Below, piece by piece: positions 60,928-64,000 of a stretch of DNA of 64,000 nt. Position numbers and translations under genes: made by a program. A model generated the notes under the pieces. That model was not told where the DNA came from, did not search any database, and was given only the letters and a program-made list of their open reading frames with translations. The stretch comes from Neobacillus rhizosphaerae (GTDB taxonomy: Bacteria; Bacillota; Bacilli; Bacillales; Cytobacillaceae): NCBI RefSeq assembly GCF_937468385.1, contig NZ_CALBWS010000028.1, forward strand, positions 1-64,000, read 5' to 3'. Position 1 is the stretch's first letter; every line of letters begins with the position of its first letter.

Positions 60928-60956
60928 AAAGGATGGGCTGCGCCCATCCTTTTTAT
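60928..60956. terminator. Bidirectional terminator
   Basis: AAAGGATGGGC pairs with GCCCATCCTTT around 3 bases, T-run right, A-rich left; shared by the exporter and the hemerythrin gene. Confidence 0.88.
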
Positions 60957-61477
60957 TTGATTTCTTGAATTTTACGGTGTAATTCTGCCTTTTCCTCATC
61001 TGTAAGCATTCTTTCAGCCATTGGGAATAACACGTTTTCCTCTTTGGAAAAATGTTCTGTTAGTATGAGGTAAGCGTTTTTAATTAATTCTGCAAATTTT
61101 TTCTTTTCATCCGTTGATGCTTGACTACCTTCTACCTTAGCTAGAAAGGCTCCGATATTTGATTTTGCTTGGTCATGCTCATATTCCATAACCGCAATCG
61201 GTCCTGAAGTTGTTCCGATATAAGCCCCCATCATTGGGAACAAGACACCCTCTTCTCTTTCAGAATGCGGGTCAAGTGCTTTCTTAAATTCTTTTACTTT
61301 CAAAATTAATTCATTAAAATTAATTTCTACATCCATTTCTTGATCGATTTTTTCCGTCAGGCCGTACAATCCTTCTAATTGTTCTAATAATGGAGGATGT
61401 TCACTTTTTAATTGTTTAAGCCCTTCACTTAATTCAGCTTGAGGCAGACCTCCAAAACCACTCATGCAGCCACTCAT
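60953..61477 (-). CDS. Hemerythrin HHE domain protein
   Basis: A 174-residue helical protein with duplicated HHE motifs: HSEREEGVLFPMM near 75, EYEHDQAK near 100, LTEHFSKEENVLFPMAERM near 145. Such proteins bind a di-iron centre and handle oxygen, nitric oxide or iron-sulfur repair (YtfE/ScdA-like). A short Cys-containing N-terminus (SGCMSGFGG) precedes the domain. ATG at 61477, seven bases behind AGAGGTGA, is preferred over 61483. The FNR-like site upstream suggests low-oxygen expression. Confidence 0.9.
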   Translation of the reverse strand: MSGCMSGFGGLPQAELSEGLKQLKSEHPPLLEQLEGLYGLTEKIDQEMDVEINFNELILKVKEFKKALDPHSEREEGVLFPMMGAYIGTTSGPIAVMEYEHDQAKSNIGAFLAKVEGSQASTDEKKKFAELIKNAYLILTEHFSKEENVLFPMAERMLTDEEKAELHRKIQEIK

Positions 61478-61512
61478 GCTCATTCACCTCTATCATTATC
61501 TTTTGAGCCTCA

Positions 61513-61555
61513 AGTATAAAAGTAACCATCAATTAACGTAGTGACATAGGTCACA
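61513..61555 (-). promoter_or_regulatory. FNR-like site and -10 of the hemerythrin gene
   Basis: On the minus strand TGTGACCTATGTCACT (61555-61540) matches TGTGA-N6-TCACA at nine of ten positions. TATACT (61518-61513) is the likely -10; the start would fall near 61506, putting the FNR centre at about -41.5, the standard position for FNR activation. A CRP-like protein other than FNR is possible. Confidence 0.75.
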
Positions 61556-61701
61556 TTTATTCAAAAATTGCTTAAAGCAAAGCTTTTTTTGACAATTTCA
61601 TGAAAACGCTTTAGTTTTTTGAAAAATTTTAACATTTATCACTCAAAAAGAAATAAAAATTTCATATAATGTAGATAAACCATATATAGGAGGGCTAAAT
61701 C

Positions 61702-62049
61702 ATGAAAACCCCAAATTATCATGACTTTTATCAAAAGGCACTAATACCGATTGGTTTAAAGGACCTTACATTACTAAAAGAATCCGAGGCATACTCCCCT
61801 GATTCACCTTCAACACATTGGCTCATTGCCGTAGAAGGGGTACAGCTCCCGCAGAAGAAGATTTATTATCACTGGAAAGTGAGCATTTACCCAGCTGATG
61901 GTGAAGCCGATTTCAATTATAAAAAACCTTTTTATTGTTCACCAGGTATGATGTCAATGGATGAAGCAATCGCACTGGCTTCTTCATTCGTTGCATCCGG
62001 CAATAAAGATGAACTTTCTCCTATTGCTCTACTAGAGAAAATAAGCTAA
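61702..62049 (+). CDS. Conserved-type hypothetical protein
   Basis: A 115-residue soluble protein; THWLIAVEGVQLPQKKIYYHWKVSIYPADGEADFNYKKPF suggests a beta-rich core followed by a C-terminal helix (SMDEAIALASSFVASG). Not recognised. ATG at 61702 follows ATAGGAGGG. Upstream, TTGACA (61589-61594) and a cre-like TGAAAACGCTTTAG (61601-61614, two mismatches) are present, but too far from the start to be sure they belong to it. Confidence 0.7.
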   Translation: MKTPNYHDFYQKALIPIGLKDLTLLKESEAYSPDSPSTHWLIAVEGVQLPQKKIYYHWKVSIYPADGEADFNYKKPFYCSPGMMSMDEAIALASSFVASGNKDELSPIALLEKIS

Positions 62050-62135
62050 GCCCCTAAAATAACTACCTTTTGCTTCACCTTCTTTTTACCCTCATTTGTG
62101 AAAAAACCTACATATAGTGATATTATCCCATTTGT

Positions 62136-62172
62136 AAAAAAAAGTACTGCCTGCAAATCGCAAACAGCACTC
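62136..62172 (-). terminator. Terminator after fixX
   Basis: On the minus strand AGTGCTGTTTGC pairs with GCAGGCAGTACT (two weak pairs), then seven U. Confidence 0.82.
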
Positions 62173-62186
62173 TTTCTATTTTTCAG

Positions 62187-62471
62187 TTAAGCTAACCGGA
62201 ACACAATCCCATGTCCGCCTTTTGGATATTCCCATTTAATGTTTTGGTATGGACAGCCGATGCGACAGCTTCCACATTCGTGACAGCCTTCATATCCTAC
62301 CTGCATCCTTGTTCCTTCCCACTTATACACTTCAGCCGGGCAAAATACTGTACAAACTTTATCGGGGCATTGAGTCATACAAACATCATGATCGAGCACG
62401 GTTAAATGGGACTTCGTGTCACACTTAAAACGGAGAAGATATTGTTTTTCTTCGATATTCTTCGTTGACAT
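62187..62471 (-). CDS. fixX: Ferredoxin-like protein FixX
   Basis: A 94-residue iron-sulfur protein that works with FixC. Cysteines occur as CMTQCPDKVCTVFCP and CHECGSCRIGCPYQNIKW, enough for a [4Fe-4S] cluster of the ETF-QO type. The ATG at 62471 overlaps the fixC stop as TAATG, so it is translationally coupled. Electrons from ETF are expected to pass through FixC/FixX to quinone. Confidence 0.93.
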   Translation of the reverse strand: MSTKNIEEKQYLLRFKCDTKSHLTVLDHDVCMTQCPDKVCTVFCPAEVYKWEGTRMQVGYEGCHECGSCRIGCPYQNIKWEYPKGGHGIVFRLA

Positions 62472-63766
62472 TATTTCACCGCCTTCCAAGCACGATATAT
62501 ATCTTGCAATACTCGAAGGGTTCCTTTTTCTCCTGTTACACTCTTCATAATTTGTTTTTGTTTTTCACGTTTTGGCGTGCCATCTACTGTGAAGAATTTG
62601 CTCATCGCTTTATTCATCATCGGTACATAGTCATTAAAGTATTGTGGATACTTCTCAAACGTATGAGCGGCATCTTTATATTTCTCTAAATCTTTCATGA
62701 TAAAGCTGCCATAAAGGGCTTCACGGTAACTATTTAAACTAGACTCACTGAAATCCTCACGATTTTTTGCTTGAACAACGGCCTCCGCAGCTAGTTTTCC
62801 AGAATACATCGCCATGTTCGAACCTTCACGATGAATGGCATTTACAAGCTGGGCGGCATCACCGATAACAATAACACCATTACCTGCCACCTTCGGAACC
62901 GAACGGTAACCACCTTCTGGAATAAGGTGAGCAAGATACTCAGCCGATTCCCCTCCATCAATCAACGGTTTAACCATTGGATGATTTTTCAAGTAATCTA
63001 GTAGCTCATATGGCTTCAATTTCGCTTTAATCATACTGGACAGTGTTGTTCCTACTCCTATGTTCAAGCTATCTTTATTCGTATAAAGGAAAGCTGTGCC
63101 GAGGTTACCTTTGGTTGAATCACCAAAAATCTCAATCGTACAACCTTGGTTATCTTCCACATTAAAGCGGTCATTAATTTTTTCCTTTGGTAGATTAATA
63201 ACTTCCATAACCGTTAAGGCTACTTCATCTGGACGAAACTCTTTATGGAAGCCTAATTGCTTGGAAAGGAGTGAGTTAACACCGTCAGCTAGAACCACGA
63301 CATCTGCATAAACTTCTCCATCCGGGCGATCGGTTCGAACACCAACAACCTTACCGTTTTCAACAATACACTCTGTGACAACAGTTTCGTTGATCAAGAG
63401 GGCTCCTGCTTCAACTGCTTTCCCCGCAAACCATTGGTCAAACTGTGCCCGGAGCACCGTAAAATTATTATATGGTTCAACTGCCCATTCAAGACCTTTA
63501 TAGCCAAATTGCACGACTGACTCTTTATCCAACATCCAGAAACGCTGTTCAATAACTGGTCTCTCAAGTGGTGCTTCCTTCCAAAACTCAGGAACTAATT
63601 CTTCCATTTGTTTGCGGTATAATACCCCACCCATTACGTTTTTAGCCCCCGGGTATTCCCCTCTTTCAATAAGCAAAACGTTTAGGCCATTTTTTGCACA
63701 AGTTAAGGCACATGAGGAACCTGCAGGTCCCGCCCCAACAACGATGACATCAAATTTTTCAGGCAT
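62471..63766 (-). CDS. fixC: Electron transfer flavoprotein-quinone oxidoreductase FixC
   Basis: An FAD protein, 431 residues. N-terminal FAD motif DVIVVGAGPAGSSCALT, GD motif VIGDAAQLVNAIHREGSNMAM near 285, a membrane-facing hydrophobic region around 230-260. Takes electrons from EtfAB and reduces quinone together with FixX. The ATG overlaps the preceding etfA end by eight bases, showing the gene order etfA-fixC-fixX. Not in the core B. subtilis set as I recall. Confidence 0.93.
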   Translation of the reverse strand: MPEKFDVIVVGAGPAGSSCALTCAKNGLNVLLIERGEYPGAKNVMGGVLYRKQMEELVPEFWKEAPLERPVIEQRFWMLDKESVVQFGYKGLEWAVEPYNNFTVLRAQFDQWFAGKAVEAGALLINETVVTECIVENGKVVGVRTDRPDGEVYADVVVLADGVNSLLSKQLGFHKEFRPDEVALTVMEVINLPKEKINDRFNVEDNQGCTIEIFGDSTKGNLGTAFLYTNKDSLNIGVGTTLSSMIKAKLKPYELLDYLKNHPMVKPLIDGGESAEYLAHLIPEGGYRSVPKVAGNGVIVIGDAAQLVNAIHREGSNMAMYSGKLAAEAVVQAKNREDFSESSLNSYREALYGSFIMKDLEKYKDAAHTFEKYPQYFNDYVPMMNKAMSKFFTVDGTPKREKQKQIMKSVTGEKGTLRVLQDIYRAWKAVK

Positions 63767-64000
63767 AGCTTATTTCACCGCCTTTTTCTGTCCTTAGCTG
63801 CTTAAATTGCTCGATTAGTTTTGGGAGGATTTCCATTGCATCTCCTACAATTCCATATGTTGCTACGTCAAAAATTGGTGCGTTCGGATCTTTATTGATG
63901 GCGATGATAAACTCGGAATTTTTCATACCGACGACATGTTGAATGGCACCTGATATACCAATGGCAAAATAGATTTTTGGTGTCACTGTTTCACCTGTTT
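63759..64000 (-). CDS. etfA: Electron transfer flavoprotein alpha subunit, C-terminal part (truncated by window edge)
   Basis: Only the last 80 or so codons are visible; the 5' end lies beyond 64000. The frame continues to the edge with GETVTPKIYFAIGISGAIQH, the FAD-binding signature of EtfA/FixB, then KDPNAPIFDVATYGIVGDAMEILP, also diagnostic. A GTG at 63986 is internal, not a start. Presumably followed upstream by etfB. Confidence 0.93.
   Translation of the reverse strand, partial: TGETVTPKIYFAIGISGAIQHVVGMKNSEFIIAINKDPNAPIFDVATYGIVGDAMEILPKLIEQFKQLRTEKGGEISYA

Noticed and set aside
60653..60947. Minus-strand frames over the exporter end and repeat A copy 4
   Set aside because: Their codons are mostly repeat sequence; same reading appears wherever GC-rich repeats occur.

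Overview
The window is a piece of Bacillaceae chromosome (low GC, Gram-positive, aerobic endospore former). The family is clear from gene content and order: reading right to left it follows the ptsHI - ykwC - patA - ykyB - yku - rnjA/rpoY - pdhABCD - SR1 - speA - yktA/B - suhB - yla - ftsW - pycA - ctaA block of Bacillus subtilis, with insertions and losses. YlaJ-type sporulation lipoprotein, RNase J1/RpoY and SR1P support this. The species cannot be fixed from the sequence; a Neobacillus/Mesobacillus-like relative is my guess. No phage, insertion sequence, CRISPR array, rRNA or tRNA was seen.

Layout. 0-6 kb: heme A synthase (ctaA), pyruvate carboxylase (pycA), division protein FtsW. 6-15.7 kb: yla/ykt housekeeping genes (ylaN, ylaL, PhoH ATPase, ylaJ, a flavin split-barrel protein, ylaI, ylaH, typA, ylaF, suhB, yktB). 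15.7-21 kb: yktA, nitronate monooxygenase, speA, the small RNA SR1 with its peptide SR1P, and small conserved proteins. 21-28 kb: the pyruvate dehydrogenase operon pdhABCD, ykyA, peptide deformylase. 28-36.6 kb: a HAD phosphatase, rpoY-rnjA, ktrC, thiol and peroxide proteins ykuV/ykuU, and the diaminopimelate genes dapH-ykuR. 36.8-45.5 kb: ccpC, ykuL, ykuJ, c-di-GMP proteins (YkuI and a PAS-GGDEF-EAL protein), a C39-like lipoprotein, ykuE, ykyB. 45.7-52.5 kb: patA, ykwC, ptsHI, ykvS. 52.5-64 kb: a CAAX-type protease, ykvI, clpE with CtsR operators, an M3 peptidase, a MarR regulator divergent from an Fsr-type exporter, a hemerythrin protein with an FNR-like site, and the end of an etfA-fixC-fixX cluster that leaves the window.

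How the genes connect. Several belong to central carbon and energy metabolism: PTS phosphoryl relay (ptsHI), PDH complex, pyruvate carboxylase, CcpC (citrate-cycle repressor), SR1/SR1P with a cre-like box, heme A synthesis and ETF:quinone oxidoreductase. DapH, YkuR and PatA are three steps of the acetylase route to diaminopimelate and lysine. ClpE, YkuU and the hemerythrin each have a recognisable stress-type operator upstream.

The most unusual material is non-coding. Three interspersed repeat families (here A, B, C) sit in intergenic gaps. Family A has six copies or relatives, two of them inverted around ylaI. Family B looks like a folded multi-stem structure. Family C is an inverted pair lying between speA and SR1, and outside that pair the 3' ends of speA and SR1 carry nearly the same two-hairpin terminator module in inverted orientation. 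Many genes start with TTG or GTG; starts were chosen by Shine-Dalgarno position and remembered family length.
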